Positions 7,612 through 15,005 of a stretch of 64,000 nucleotides of DNA are shown piece after piece. Position numbers and translations under genes: made by a program. Position 1 is the first letter of the stretch, and every line of letters begins with the position of its first letter. The stretch comes from an uncultured Bacteroides sp. (lineage in GTDB: Bacteria; Bacteroidota; Bacteroidia; Bacteroidales; Bacteroidaceae), in NCBI GenBank assembly GCA_900555635.1, contig USLU01000016.1, positions 35,237 to 99,236 on the forward strand. The letters are read 5' to 3'. Below the pieces are notes generated by a model. The model was not told the DNA's origin, ran no database searches, and was given only the letters and a program-made list of their open reading frames with translations.

Positions 7612-7630
7612 CTTTTAAAATGTGAAGATT

Positions 7631-8296
7631 ATGAAGGAAAATGAGAAACAGACCGTGGAAATGACGGTGGAGGAATTGGAAGCGTTTAATGCCTTTAAGG
7701 TGAAGCGGGAGAAAGAACTGGCGGCTGAGAAGGCGAAGAGTGACCGGGAGGCGTACCGGGATTTGGTGGATGAGACGGTGGAGGGAGCAATACCTATGCT
7801 GGCGTCGGTGAGTGAGACGATCAAGCGGGGGAAAGCGGCAGTGATGGCGAACTTTCGTGCGGTGATTGACATGAAGAGCGAGGTGATGAAGCTGACGAAG
7901 GATGAGCAGCGGAGCCATACGTTTACGAATCAGGAGGGGACGAAGCGGGTGACGCTGGGTGTGTATGTGACGGATGGCTACCGGGACACGGTGGAGGACG
8001 GAATTGCGATTGTGAAGGAGTATATTGAGGGGCTAGCGAGCGACGCGAAGACGAAGAGTTTGGTGAATATGGTGATGAGGTTGCTGGCACGGGATGCGAA
8101 AGGAACGCTGAAGGCGAGCCGGGTGGTGCAACTGCGGAAGGTGGCTGAGGAGAGCGGAAACGAGCGATTTATGGAGGGGGTACAGATTATTGAGGAGGCG
8201 TATCTGCCTGCGGTGAGCAAGCAGTTTGTCAGGGCTGAGGTGAAGGATGATAATGGTGCGTGGAAGGTGATTCCACTTGGAATGACGGAGGCATGA
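7631..8296 (+). CDS. DUF3164 family early phage protein
   Basis: A 221-aa protein matching the DUF3164 pattern as I remember it from Mu-like phages: an N-terminal charged helix, KSDREAYRDLVDETVEGAIP, then SHTFTNQEGTKRVTLGVYVT, GYRDTVEDGIAIVKEYI and the terminal AEVKDDNGAWKVIPLGMTEA. Members are common in the early region of Mu-like phages and are of unknown function, possibly connected with DNA replication or host-nuclease protection. ATG at 7631 is preferred to GTG at 7622. Confidence 0.8.
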   Translation: MKENEKQTVEMTVEELEAFNAFKVKREKELAAEKAKSDREAYRDLVDETVEGAIPMLASVSETIKRGKAAVMANFRAVIDMKSEVMKLTKDEQRSHTFTNQEGTKRVTLGVYVTDGYRDTVEDGIAIVKEYIEGLASDAKTKSLVNMVMRLLARDAKGTLKASRVVQLRKVAEESGNERFMEGVQIIEEAYLPAVSKQFVRAEVKDDNGAWKVIPLGMTEA

Positions 8297-8300
8297 GGGT

Positions 8301-8543
8301 ATGAGTGAGAGACAGAATGGGGTGCTGATTACGGCACCTCTCTTTGGGACAGGGGTGGAAAGTGCGGGTGAGTTCAAGGGGTATTCTTGTGGGTATTGCC
8401 AGGGGAATGGGTGGTTTTGGGACCCGGAGGTGGTGAATGAACGGGTGAAGATCGCTTGCCCGAAGTGTGAAGGGACTGGGAAGGTGAAGGCGGTGGTGAC
8501 GATTGAGTGGCGGCCGGATGGAGAGGTGAAAGAATATAAATAA
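8301..8543 (+). CDS. Small zinc-finger-like protein (80 aa)
   Basis: Two CxxC pairs, CGYCQGNGW and, 20 residues on, CPKCEGTGKV, give a DnaJ-type cysteine-rich zinc-binding hairpin (CxxCxGxG repeats). Overlaps or abuts the DUF3164 gene (4-bp gap). Last gene of the G-rich early operon. Function unknown. A single zinc knuckle such as this usually mediates protein or nucleic-acid contact. Confidence 0.65.
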   Translation: MSERQNGVLITAPLFGTGVESAGEFKGYSCGYCQGNGWFWDPEVVNERVKIACPKCEGTGKVKAVVTIEWRPDGEVKEYK

Positions 8544-8636
8544 AATTATAATAGAGATGCAGATATAATGGATAAATCGAATATTTTTCTTGGTGCATTA
8601 AAATATTTTTGTAATTTTATCGCAAAAATTATAAAA

Positions 8637-10172
8637 ATGGGAATTTTTGATAAGAAAATAGCGAAGCCTGTTGCTGAAAAAAAAAAGACTACTTCAGGCT
8701 TTTTTATGGGAGCAGCTGAAGCTGAAGGTGAGGCTAATAATACAGCAATTACTCTTTCTGAAGTGTTTGAAGATTTCTTGGATATTCTATCGCAATTAAA
8801 TTATGAAAAATTTATAGTAATAGGGCGAAAAGGAAGCGGGAAGTCTGCTATCGGAGAGAATATGTATTCTATCGCATTTAATGAGCCTAATTTATTTGCT
8901 ACATTCATAAAAAAAACGGATGTTGATATTGAGCGAATAGTGCAAATAGGTGTCGGGCAAGGAGTCGATTTACAACCTGAATTACTATTTAAATGGGTTA
9001 TATTAACTCAACTACTAAAACTTATCTGCCAAAATGAGAACACTAGCAGACTTAAAGAGCGAAAAAATCTGAAATTGTTTTTAGAACGGAACAGAGGTTT
9101 TGTAGATATCAAAAATGCTGAGGTATTAGAAACGATAAAAGAAAATGGAATTCAGGTAAATTTCGAATATCTTAAGCGATTCTGCACTGCCACGGGAAAT
9201 AAGAAATGGACAATTAAAGAGACTAAAGCGGAATTCTATAAGTTATTGCCTTATTTGGAAGATGCAGTACTGAATATCCTGCAACAAGATAAGGAAAATA
9301 ACTATATTTTAATATTTGATGACTTAGATATTGGATACTCAAGAAAATCAAACTCTAGTTTAAATTCTTTGGCAGAGTTACTTAGGGTTGCTAAATATTA
9401 TAATAATGAGGTGTTCGGCAGGAATGGAATTAACTCGAAAGTTATTATTTTATTAAGAAATGATATAGCCAAACATTTGCGTTTTAATGCAGATACAGCT
9501 AAAATATTTGCATCGTATGCAGTAGAATTGAATTGGTATGAAGAGGCATACAGATCTCAAGAGGATAATTTAAAACTAAAGCAGTTTATAAACAAAAGAA
9601 TTAGGGCTAATTTTGCAAAGAAAGGCTGGGATGCTGGCGAAAGACCGTGGGAGTCTTTTATTAATGAGAATGAATTTTTACCTTATGGAAGTAATCAAAA
9701 AAGTAGTTTTAAATATATTATTGACCACACATTCTTTCGTCCTAGAGATTTAATATTAATATTTAAGGATCTTGATCTTTATAAGTTCGAAATCCCTCTA
9801 GGTCGTGCAGATATAAATATATTGTTAGGTAATTACTCGACATTAATAATATCAGAAATACAAAATGAACTAACTGCTGTATTCTCTTCTACCGAAATAA
9901 ATAGTATTTTCAATGTATTAAAATTATATGATGACAAAAGGCCTTTTACCTACACCAGTTTGAAAGAAAATTTGGAACATGTGGGGTTTAATTCTAACGT
10001 AGAAGAGGTAATTGAAGAGCTGTTTTACTATTCATTGATAGGAAATATGAAAGAATCAGGAGATGTAGTCTTTAAATTCAGAGAAAAAGGAGGAGAAATA
10101 TGCAAGTTAGACCCTTCTGAGCGTTTTATTTTGTGTTATATTTTGAAAGTATATTTCAAGAATAATAATTAG
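8637..10172 (+). CDS. P-loop ATPase of the Sll1717-like type, AT-rich cargo gene
   Basis: A 511-aa protein with Walker A GRKGSGKSAIGEN (about residues 63-75) and Walker B-like ILIFDDLDIGY (about residues 222-232), and an N-terminus MGIFDKKIAKPV...FFMGAAEAEGEA that matches the opening I recall for P-loop ATPases of the Sll1717 family. These are widespread, often near mobile elements and suspected in phage defence. The gene is far more AT-rich than the early genes before it and is absent from the core Mu plan, so it looks like cargo (a moron). ATG 8637 follows a -7 box TATTTTTG at 8604-8611. A longer form from 8568 is open. Isolated from its neighbours by a terminator. Confidence 0.75.
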   Translation: MGIFDKKIAKPVAEKKKTTSGFFMGAAEAEGEANNTAITLSEVFEDFLDILSQLNYEKFIVIGRKGSGKSAIGENMYSIAFNEPNLFATFIKKTDVDIERIVQIGVGQGVDLQPELLFKWVILTQLLKLICQNENTSRLKERKNLKLFLERNRGFVDIKNAEVLETIKENGIQVNFEYLKRFCTATGNKKWTIKETKAEFYKLLPYLEDAVLNILQQDKENNYILIFDDLDIGYSRKSNSSLNSLAELLRVAKYYNNEVFGRNGINSKVIILLRNDIAKHLRFNADTAKIFASYAVELNWYEEAYRSQEDNLKLKQFINKRIRANFAKKGWDAGERPWESFINENEFLPYGSNQKSSFKYIIDHTFFRPRDLILIFKDLDLYKFEIPLGRADINILLGNYSTLIISEIQNELTAVFSSTEINSIFNVLKLYDDKRPFTYTSLKENLEHVGFNSNVEEVIEELFYYSLIGNMKESGDVVFKFREKGGEICKLDPSERFILCYILKVYFKNNN

Positions 10173-10193
10173 AAAGTCTATTCTTATTAAGAA

Positions 10194-10233
10194 AAGGGTA
10201 TTTAAACTGTTTTATAATGGTTTAGATACCCTT
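10194..10233. terminator. Bidirectional terminator between convergent genes
   Basis: AAGGGTATTTAAA (10194-10206) pairs with TTTAGATACCCTT (10221-10233) with one wobble, flanked by A/T-rich runs. It separates the plus-strand ATPase gene from the minus-strand methylase gene. Confidence 0.75.
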
Positions 10234-10239
10234 TATTAT

Positions 10240-11046
10240 TTAGAATAGAGATATCTGTTTGGCTTGTGGGGAGGCGTAGTTGCATATCATCCATTCCTCT
10301 TGTTTGCGCCGGGTTATTTTTGAGGCACTGATAGTGCGCTCGACGCGGTGAATGGGCCAGCTATTTTTGATGGCATATTCTTCTATCATTGGCAGGGGGA
10401 ACATAGTGAGCATGAATTTTCCTTTGATGGCTTCTAAAAGTTTTAATAGGTCTTCCATGTTTTGCTCATTGAAACTCCCTTCGTAGTGGCCGCAGTCGCT
10501 GTTGATGTAGGGAGGGTCGACGAAATGGAAAGTTTCGGGGGAGTCATAGCAAGTGATGACTTCCAAGGCGTCACGGTTCTCGATGGTGACATGTTCGAGG
10601 CGGGCGCAAAGATGTTCAGTAAAATCGTCTTTGGCGTTCGCCAGTTTCTTGGGCATGCAACCGGAGAAGTCATATCCGAAGGTGCCATCAAGCATGCTGG
10701 AGAAACTTGTTTTGCAAAGAACCCAGACAGCCCATGCACGTTGGGCTTGATTGAAGAACTGGGGATAGTTGAGAATATGTGCTGCATGGGCGTGCATGTC
10801 ACGGCTATGCAGGGTTTTGTCTATTTCCGTTTTTAACTCGCTGTAGTTGACTTTTGCCATCCAATAGAAAGTAGTTAAGTCCATGTTTAAGTCGTTGATG
10901 ATTTCGGCGTTAACAGGACGTTTGGCAAAAAGAACTGCTGCACCACCACAAAAGGGTTCAGTGTAGAGTTTGTGTTCAGGAATGAGGGGCAGGATATGTT
11001 TCAACATGGTTTGCTTACCTCCATAATATGATATTGGCGTTTTCAT
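10240..11046 (-). CDS. DNA adenine N6-methyltransferase, D12 class
   Basis: From ATG 11046: MKTPISYYGGKQTMLKHILP, the SAM-binding motif I of D12-class (Dam-like) enzymes, then TEPFCGGAAVLFAKRP and the catalytic motif IV FVDPPYINSDCG. It transfers a methyl group from SAM to adenine N6 in a short target, the recognition site not being predictable here. No partner endonuclease gene is next to it, so it is a solitary methylase, as in Mu-like phages where modification protects phage DNA or controls transposition or transcription. The upstream start (11115) would run through the hairpin region and is unlikely. Confidence 0.9.
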   Translation of the reverse strand: MKTPISYYGGKQTMLKHILPLIPEHKLYTEPFCGGAAVLFAKRPVNAEIINDLNMDLTTFYWMAKVNYSELKTEIDKTLHSRDMHAHAAHILNYPQFFNQAQRAWAVWVLCKTSFSSMLDGTFGYDFSGCMPKKLANAKDDFTEHLCARLEHVTIENRDALEVITCYDSPETFHFVDPPYINSDCGHYEGSFNEQNMEDLLKLLEAIKGKFMLTMFPLPMIEEYAIKNSWPIHRVERTISASKITRRKQEEWMICNYASPQAKQISLF

Positions 11047-11051
11047 TATCG

Positions 11052-11081
11052 TTGTTTTTATTATAATTGTTACTATCTTTG
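11052..11081 (+). promoter_or_regulatory. Plus-strand promoter A, facing into the head block
   Basis: TTG (11052-11054), exactly 19 bp, TATCTTTG (11074-11081): a full Bacteroides -33/-7 promoter. The next plus-strand gene is 6 kb away, so its product is probably a short non-coding RNA. Very similar to promoter B at 11811-11840. Confidence 0.7.
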
Positions 11082-11084
11082 TGG

Positions 11085-11215
11085 TCTCACCACGTATGAA
11101 ACAAATGCGACGCATCGCAGAAGAAGGTATTTAGCCCTCGACTGTGCGGTGCGTCGCATTTTGTTAGTACGTGGTGAGATACTACTAACTGGTCGGGGGC
11201 TTTTTAAATTCCCCT
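11085..11215 (+). ncRNA. Candidate structured small RNA (95-nt hairpin)
   Basis: Outer stem TCTCACCACGTA (11085-11096) pairs perfectly with 11168-11179. An inner stem AAATGCGACGCA (11103-11114) pairs with TGCGTCGCATTT (11150-11161), with CGCA/TGCG continuing it. Downstream, GGGGG at 11194-11198 with CCCC and a T-run (to about 11219) could terminate. Promoter A would start transcription near 11088. In addition AGCCCTCGAC in the loop can pair with GTCGGGGGCT downstream, giving an alternative fold. No open frame. It could instead act as a leader structure or DNA-level cruciform between methylase and head genes. Confidence 0.5.
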
Positions 11216-11253
11216 TTTTATTTTCTATCTATTTTGTTCCCCTCCTTTCTTTT

Positions 11254-11269
11254 TTAAACGTTGGTTAAA
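11254..11269. promoter_or_regulatory. Phased TTAAA pair at the end of the head block
   Basis: TTAAACGTTGGTTAAA: TTAAA at 11254 and 11265, 11 bp apart, just downstream of the last head-block gene. Member of the dispersed set. Confidence 0.5.
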
Positions 11270-11282
11270 TATGTTCTTAATT

Positions 11283-11789
11283 TCACTCAATGATGTACTT
11301 TTTCTTTAGTAGCCGAACATTATCAATACTGGACTTGACTGTAGTTGTACGCCTTCGCGAGATGGTGCATGTGAAGGTGATGGTGTGGTAGTTGAAGTAG
11401 TCGGTGGCGACGGGACGTTCGGAGGTGAGGACGAGGCCGGAGGTTTCGGCGGTGGAGAGGTCTTCGAGGAGGTTGGAGACGGTTTCGTAGTAGTCGACTT
11501 TTTCGAGGCCTTGGAGGGAGGCGGTGAGGTTGTCGGTTTCGGGAGTTGGGTCGGTGAGGATGTGGAGGTCGAGGGTGAGGGTGCCGATGCGGGTGGTGCC
11601 GGAACGGGTCCAGGAGATGGAGTAGTCGATGAAGATGGCGGGGGTGGTGAACTCGAAGGATTCGGGGTCTTCGGGCTGGGCGTTGTAGAGGTCGATAAAT
11701 TCGGGGGGACAGAGGTTGAGTTCGCGGAATGCCTGAAGGGCTTCGGGGGACTTGAAAAGGGACTGGATGGCTTGATATAGGAGTTTCAT
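11283..11789 (-). CDS. Probable head-tail connector or tail terminator protein
   Basis: A 168-aa protein, MKLLYQAIQSLFKSPEALQA at the start, then a beta-rich middle (TPAIFIDYSISWTRSGTTRI, TLTLDLHIL) and a basic end. The position after the minor head gene in the head block and the size fit a Mu gp37-like or tail-terminator protein that seals the neck. I do not recognise the exact family. Codons end mostly in C, unlike plus-strand phage genes. Flanked on both sides by similar plus-strand promoters running antisense to it. Confidence 0.6.
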   Translation of the reverse strand: MKLLYQAIQSLFKSPEALQAFRELNLCPPEFIDLYNAQPEDPESFEFTTPAIFIDYSISWTRSGTTRIGTLTLDLHILTDPTPETDNLTASLQGLEKVDYYETVSNLLEDLSTAETSGLVLTSERPVATDYFNYHTITFTCTISRRRTTTVKSSIDNVRLLKKKYIIE

Positions 11790-11810
11790 AAGAAAATGTT
11801 GTTTAATTGG

Positions 11811-11840
11811 TTGTTAATTAGAATATTGTTTCTATCTTTG
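11811..11840 (+). promoter_or_regulatory. Plus-strand promoter B, antisense to head-block genes
   Basis: TTG (11811-11813), exactly 19 bp, TATCTTTG (11833-11840), aligning closely over its 33 bp with promoter A. It lies in the 108-bp gap between two leftward genes and points against them. A transcript would begin near 11847, run into a hairpin at 11871-11908 and then antisense to the minor head gene upstream of it. Confidence 0.65.
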
Positions 11841-11870
11841 TGCCAGTAGGCTTGCGAGTCGACTGAGCCT

Positions 11871-11908
11871 TCGGCGGTTATGCAGTGCTTGCACTGTTTA
11901 ATCGCCGA
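11871..11908. terminator. Hairpin overlapping the 3' end of the minor head gene
   Basis: TCGGCGGTTA and TTAATCGCCGA flank a small inner stem GCAGTGCTTGCACTG. It could terminate the promoter B transcript or stall ribosomes/polymerase at the minor head stop. No long T-run follows on either strand. Confidence 0.45.
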
Positions 11909-13265
11909 TTGTATTTCTATACTGTTCGTATAATAGTTGACCGTCTGCGTCGATTACGATGACTCCTTTGAGTTTTGTTGATTCCATTTTTCGGGTTACT
12001 GTTCTTCGGATTCCGTCTACTCCCTCCTCTCTTATCGCGGATAATTTGATTATGGCATAGTCGGCTTGCTGGGCTGCCTTTTCGAGGTGCGGGGCTAGGT
12101 GCTTTCCGTTTCCTTCGAGGCGTTTGAAATCTATAACCCACTCCTCTTTATTGCTGAATTGAATAACGCAGTCGGCGTTTTTGTTCTTGTCGTGGAATGT
12201 CCAGTCTTTGGGGTAAAACTTTGGCTTGAGAGCATTGTCTTTGCTGTGGATGTCGGGCAATAGGCTGGCTTCGGTGATTTCGGGCTTGAGACGGAGCAGG
12301 TCGGAAAGGACTTCGAGGTTGCCGGGAAGCTCGTCGATGCCGTGCATGAGGTGTTGACGGACGGGGACTTGGCGGCCGGAGATGTTGAGGTGACCGTAGA
12401 GGTAGGCGTTTTGGGGTGGCAGGTAGGCGATGGCTTTGCGTATTTCGCCGGCGGGGATTTCGTTGTAATATGGGTGGCCTTGGGGGAAGATAAGACCGGT
12501 CTGGCCGCAGTTGGTGCGGAAGAGTTGGGGGACGACGGGGCGGGCGTAGGTGCCTTCGGGGGTTTCCTGTACGTCGTCGTCGGGGACTTGGATGGCTTCG
12601 CAACGGCAGTTCCAGCCGTTGGGTGGATAGTAGGTGCGCCAGAAGGGGTCGTCGACGCGTTTGGTGACGCCGTTGAGGGCTTGGTGCTCATCGCGGACGG
12701 ATTCGTCGCCGGCGGTTTGGTAGCGGAGGTATGGGAAGAGAGTTTTTTGTTCCTGGAACTGCTGCCAGCGGGCGGACTGGGTGGCGGTGGCGATGGAGGT
12801 GTCGTATTCGGTCTGGAGCCAGGTGCCGTTGAACTTGGTGTTGATGAGGGAAACTTGGTCGCGGAAATCGGCGAAGGTGCGGAGGTGGCCTTCGTCGTCG
12901 CGGAGGGCGGAGGTGATGGTGCGGAGCTCCTGATAGTTCTTGGCGGCGGAGAAGCTGAAGACGTTTTGGGTGAGACGGGTGAGCATGAGGTGGTCGGGGG
13001 TGTTCCAGTCGACGGAAACGAAATCGTTGCCGTAACCGGTGTAGACGCCTTGAAGGAGGGTGCGGGCGGTGGCATGGAGGAGTTCGGGGTCGTGATGCGG
13101 GCCTTTGCGCTGGCGGTAGATGCGGGCGCAGAGGGAGGCGATTTCGTCGGCGAAATCGGGAAGCTCGTGGCCTTGGGCAAAGTAGCCTTGGACGGGAGGA
13201 TAAAGAGGCTGTGGGGAGGGGCACGCGGCCGGGGTGATGTTCCGGGGTGCCCCTACTGAAAATTT
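11898..13265 (-). CDS. F-like minor head protein with C-terminal nuclease-like domain, read by frameshift
   Basis: The frame gives a Mu F-type head morphogenesis protein: helical N-part (YFAQGHELPDFADEIASLCA, LTQNVFSFSAAKNYQELRTI) and the signature DPFWRTYYPPNGWNCRCEA (about residue 195 of the segment). After residue about 300 comes NADCVIQF...EWVIDFKRLEGNG...EKAAQQADYAIIKLS, resembling the PD-(D/E)xK fold of CdiA-type toxin nucleases. There is no ATG, GTG or TTG in frame from the portal stop down to ATG 12986, 93 codons inside the conserved part. The frame joins the portal gene exactly at a -1 slippery site, so it is probably made only as a portal fusion (about 862 aa). Head proteins of this family sit at the portal and aid DNA entry or capsid assembly. 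Confidence 0.75.
   Translation of the reverse strand, partial: KFSVGAPRNITPAACPSPQPLYPPVQGYFAQGHELPDFADEIASLCARIYRQRKGPHHDPELLHATARTLLQGVYTGYGNDFVSVDWNTPDHLMLTRLTQNVFSFSAAKNYQELRTITSALRDDEGHLRTFADFRDQVSLINTKFNGTWLQTEYDTSIATATQSARWQQFQEQKTLFPYLRYQTAGDESVRDEHQALNGVTKRVDDPFWRTYYPPNGWNCRCEAIQVPDDDVQETPEGTYARPVVPQLFRTNCGQTGLIFPQGHPYYNEIPAGEIRKAIAYLPPQNAYLYGHLNISGRQVPVRQHLMHGIDELPGNLEVLSDLLRLKPEITEASLLPDIHSKDNALKPKFYPKDWTFHDKNKNADCVIQFSNKEEWVIDFKRLEGNGKHLAPHLEKAAQQADYAIIKLSAIREEGVDGIRRTVTRKMESTKLKGVIVIDADGQLLYEQYRNTIGD
13217..13265 (-). other. Programmed -1 ribosomal frameshift cassette (portal to minor head)
   Basis: In the portal frame the last codons read GCA AAT TTT CAG TAG, giving a slippery heptamer A_AAU_UUU (plus-strand 13259-13265). 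Four bases later starts an 8-bp perfect GC-rich stem AGGGGCAC (13247-13254) with GTGCCCCT (13217-13224), 22-nt loop. A -1 slip moves ribosomes into precisely the frame of the minor head protein. Slippery site, spacer and stem fit the classical X_XXY_YYZ arrangement. Confidence 0.7.
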
Positions 13266-14485
13266 GCGAGGAAGCCGACGGGGGTGGTTTTGGTTTGGGG
13301 AGCCGGGCCGGAGGACGGGGATTGTTGTAGGAGTTTGGGTTCGCCGTCGATGGGGATGTTGAAGGTTTTGCTGATCCACTTGGTGGGGATGGGGTAACCT
13401 TTGTCGAGGAGGCGGGTAACGATGTCGAAATATTCTTTGAGGGACAGCCGGACGGTGGTGTCGAAGATGAATTCGTCGGTTTCGGGGTTGATGGGAAGAC
13501 CGCAGACCTGCATGATGCGCAGGAGCTGGTTGTTGACGGTGAAGGTGACGATGCGGCGGTCGGCGGCGGCGATTTTGCCGTCGAGGTTGCGTTCGTGGAC
13601 TTCGGACTGGGAACGGGAGCTGCCGTTGTCGGAGATCATGGTGCCGCCGGTGATGGGCTTGCCGATCTCGGTGTTGATGCGGTCGATCTGCTTGTCGTAG
13701 ACTTGGTAGGCGTCGGAGCCGGCGAAGGGCTTGATGTCGATGGTGGTGCCTTCGGGGAGGACGGCTTGGGCGGCTTCGCCGAGGGCGGTGAGCATGGCTT
13801 CGATTTTGTCGAGGTCGCCTTGGGAGGTTTTGTTGGTGGTGGCGGTGAGCAGGGGCTGGCCGTACTTCTCGGAGAACTCGGCCCATGACTGCTGGGCATT
13901 GCGCTTCCAGATGAGCTGGCCGCAGATGTTGGCCATGAGGCCGAGGTCGCCGGGCTTGCCGACGTGGATGAGGGTGTCTTCGAAGCCGACGGCGTAGGAT
14001 ATGCCGGTGGAGGCGCTGACTTCGGGCAGGACGAGGGAGAGCGTGGGGACGACGTTGCGACGGGGGACGAGGGTGAAGGACATGGTGAGGGGGTCGGTGA
14101 GTTCGAGCAGGGTGTAGCCGTAGTACGGGGCTTCGAGGACGTCTTCCATGAAGTTGTAGAACCATTCGGTCATGAAGAGTTTGGTTTTGTCCTCGTTGAT
14201 TTCGCCGGTGCGGCGGTCTTGGATATGGAAGGGGGCGCAAAGGGTGGCGGCTTTGCGGAGTTCGACCTGTGAGATGAAATGGCCGTCGTCTTTGAGATTG
14301 TCGAAGAGGTCCTGCAGGGGATAGAGACGTGGGGCGTTGATGTCGACGGCCATTTCGAGGGCTTGGCGCCATTTGCGTATTTCGGCACGGGTGCGGTCTT
14401 TGAACTCGCTGACGATTTTGGTGATTATCAGATCGGGCTGTTTTCCGCCTTTTTGCGGGGCTTTATTTTTTTGCTTGGTAGTCAT
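13253..14485 (-). CDS. Portal protein, Mu gp29-like (DUF935)
   Basis: A 410-aa protein recognisable as DUF935: KWRQALEMAVDINAPRLYPL, WFYNFMEDVLEAPYYGYTLL, the region GISYAVGFEDTLIHVGKPGD and PITGGTMISDNGSSRSQSEV. The portal forms the dodecameric ring at the capsid vertex through which DNA is packaged. Stop at 13253-13255 lies two codons after a slippery heptamer, so a fraction of the protein is probably extended into the minor head protein. Upstream is a phased TTTAAA/TTAAAC pair. Confidence 0.88.
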   Translation of the reverse strand: MTTKQKNKAPQKGGKQPDLIITKIVSEFKDRTRAEIRKWRQALEMAVDINAPRLYPLQDLFDNLKDDGHFISQVELRKAATLCAPFHIQDRRTGEINEDKTKLFMTEWFYNFMEDVLEAPYYGYTLLELTDPLTMSFTLVPRRNVVPTLSLVLPEVSASTGISYAVGFEDTLIHVGKPGDLGLMANICGQLIWKRNAQQSWAEFSEKYGQPLLTATTNKTSQGDLDKIEAMLTALGEAAQAVLPEGTTIDIKPFAGSDAYQVYDKQIDRINTEIGKPITGGTMISDNGSSRSQSEVHERNLDGKIAAADRRIVTFTVNNQLLRIMQVCGLPINPETDEFIFDTTVRLSLKEYFDIVTRLLDKGYPIPTKWISKTFNIPIDGEPKLLQQSPSSGPAPQTKTTPVGFLANFQ

Positions 14486-14509
14486 AGGGTTTATTGTTTT
14501 AAGAATCGG

Positions 14510-14526
14510 TTTAAATGCGCTTAAAC
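14510..14526. promoter_or_regulatory. Phased TTTAAA pair upstream of the portal gene
   Basis: TTTAAATGCGCTTAAAC: TTAAA at 14511 and 14521, here 10 bp apart, 25 bp upstream of the portal start. Member of the dispersed set, slightly off register. Confidence 0.45.
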
Positions 14527-14541
14527 GTGAATGGCGCGGGA

Positions 14542-14961
14542 TTAATACTTGTTGTTATTGGGTTTGTAGAGTGAGTAGATGCGCAGGTCGCCCTTGTAGG
14601 TATCGGGAGGCAGTTGCGGGAGGTCGGTGGGCATCTCGCCGGAGCCGACGTTGGTGAGCCAGTCGAGGGCGTCGGAGTAGCGCTCCTTGCGATGTTCGGG
14701 GACTGAGCGGGGGGCTTTCTTTGCCCAAAGGTGATAGAGGGTGATGTCGATGGTGATCATGAGGATATAGTCGTCGCGGAGATCGCCGGTGGCGGAGAAA
14801 ATGGTGTCGCAGTCGTAGCGGCCGCCGATGTATTTGCGTATCTGGGAGATGGCGAAACGTTCGGCTTTGAGGATGGCGGTATGCTGGTCGGTATCGTCGA
14901 GGAGGCTCAGGATTTCTTTGCGGGCCTGTACTTCGTAATCTGTTTCTTGTATAAAGTTCAT
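14542..14961 (-). CDS. Mu gp36-like head/neck protein (DUF1320)
   Basis: From ATG 14961: MNFIQETDYEVQARKEILSL, AERFAISQIRKYIGGRYDCD, then DDYILMITIDITLYHLWAKK and PEHRKERYSDALDWLTNVGS. This order of motifs is that of DUF1320 (Mu gp36), a small helical neck or adaptor protein near the portal. 139 aa, family-typical length. It lies between terminase and portal genes, though in Mu gp36 lies after the capsid gene, so the order has changed. Confidence 0.82.
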   Translation of the reverse strand: MNFIQETDYEVQARKEILSLLDDTDQHTAILKAERFAISQIRKYIGGRYDCDTIFSATGDLRDDYILMITIDITLYHLWAKKAPRSVPEHRKERYSDALDWLTNVGSGEMPTDLPQLPPDTYKGDLRIYSLYKPNNNKY

Positions 14962-15005
14962 AATAATGTGGTGATGTGCCAATGTGCCGGTATGCCAATG
15001 GCGGG

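Noticed and set aside
10240..11046. Restriction-modification system
   Set aside because: Only the methylase is present; no endonuclease or specificity gene adjoins it.
13270..14372. Upstream extension of the minor head frame to an ATG at 14372
   Set aside because: This part overlaps the portal gene in another frame and gives Arg/Pro/His-rich nonsense typical of a shadow in C-rich DNA; the real segment begins at the slippery site.
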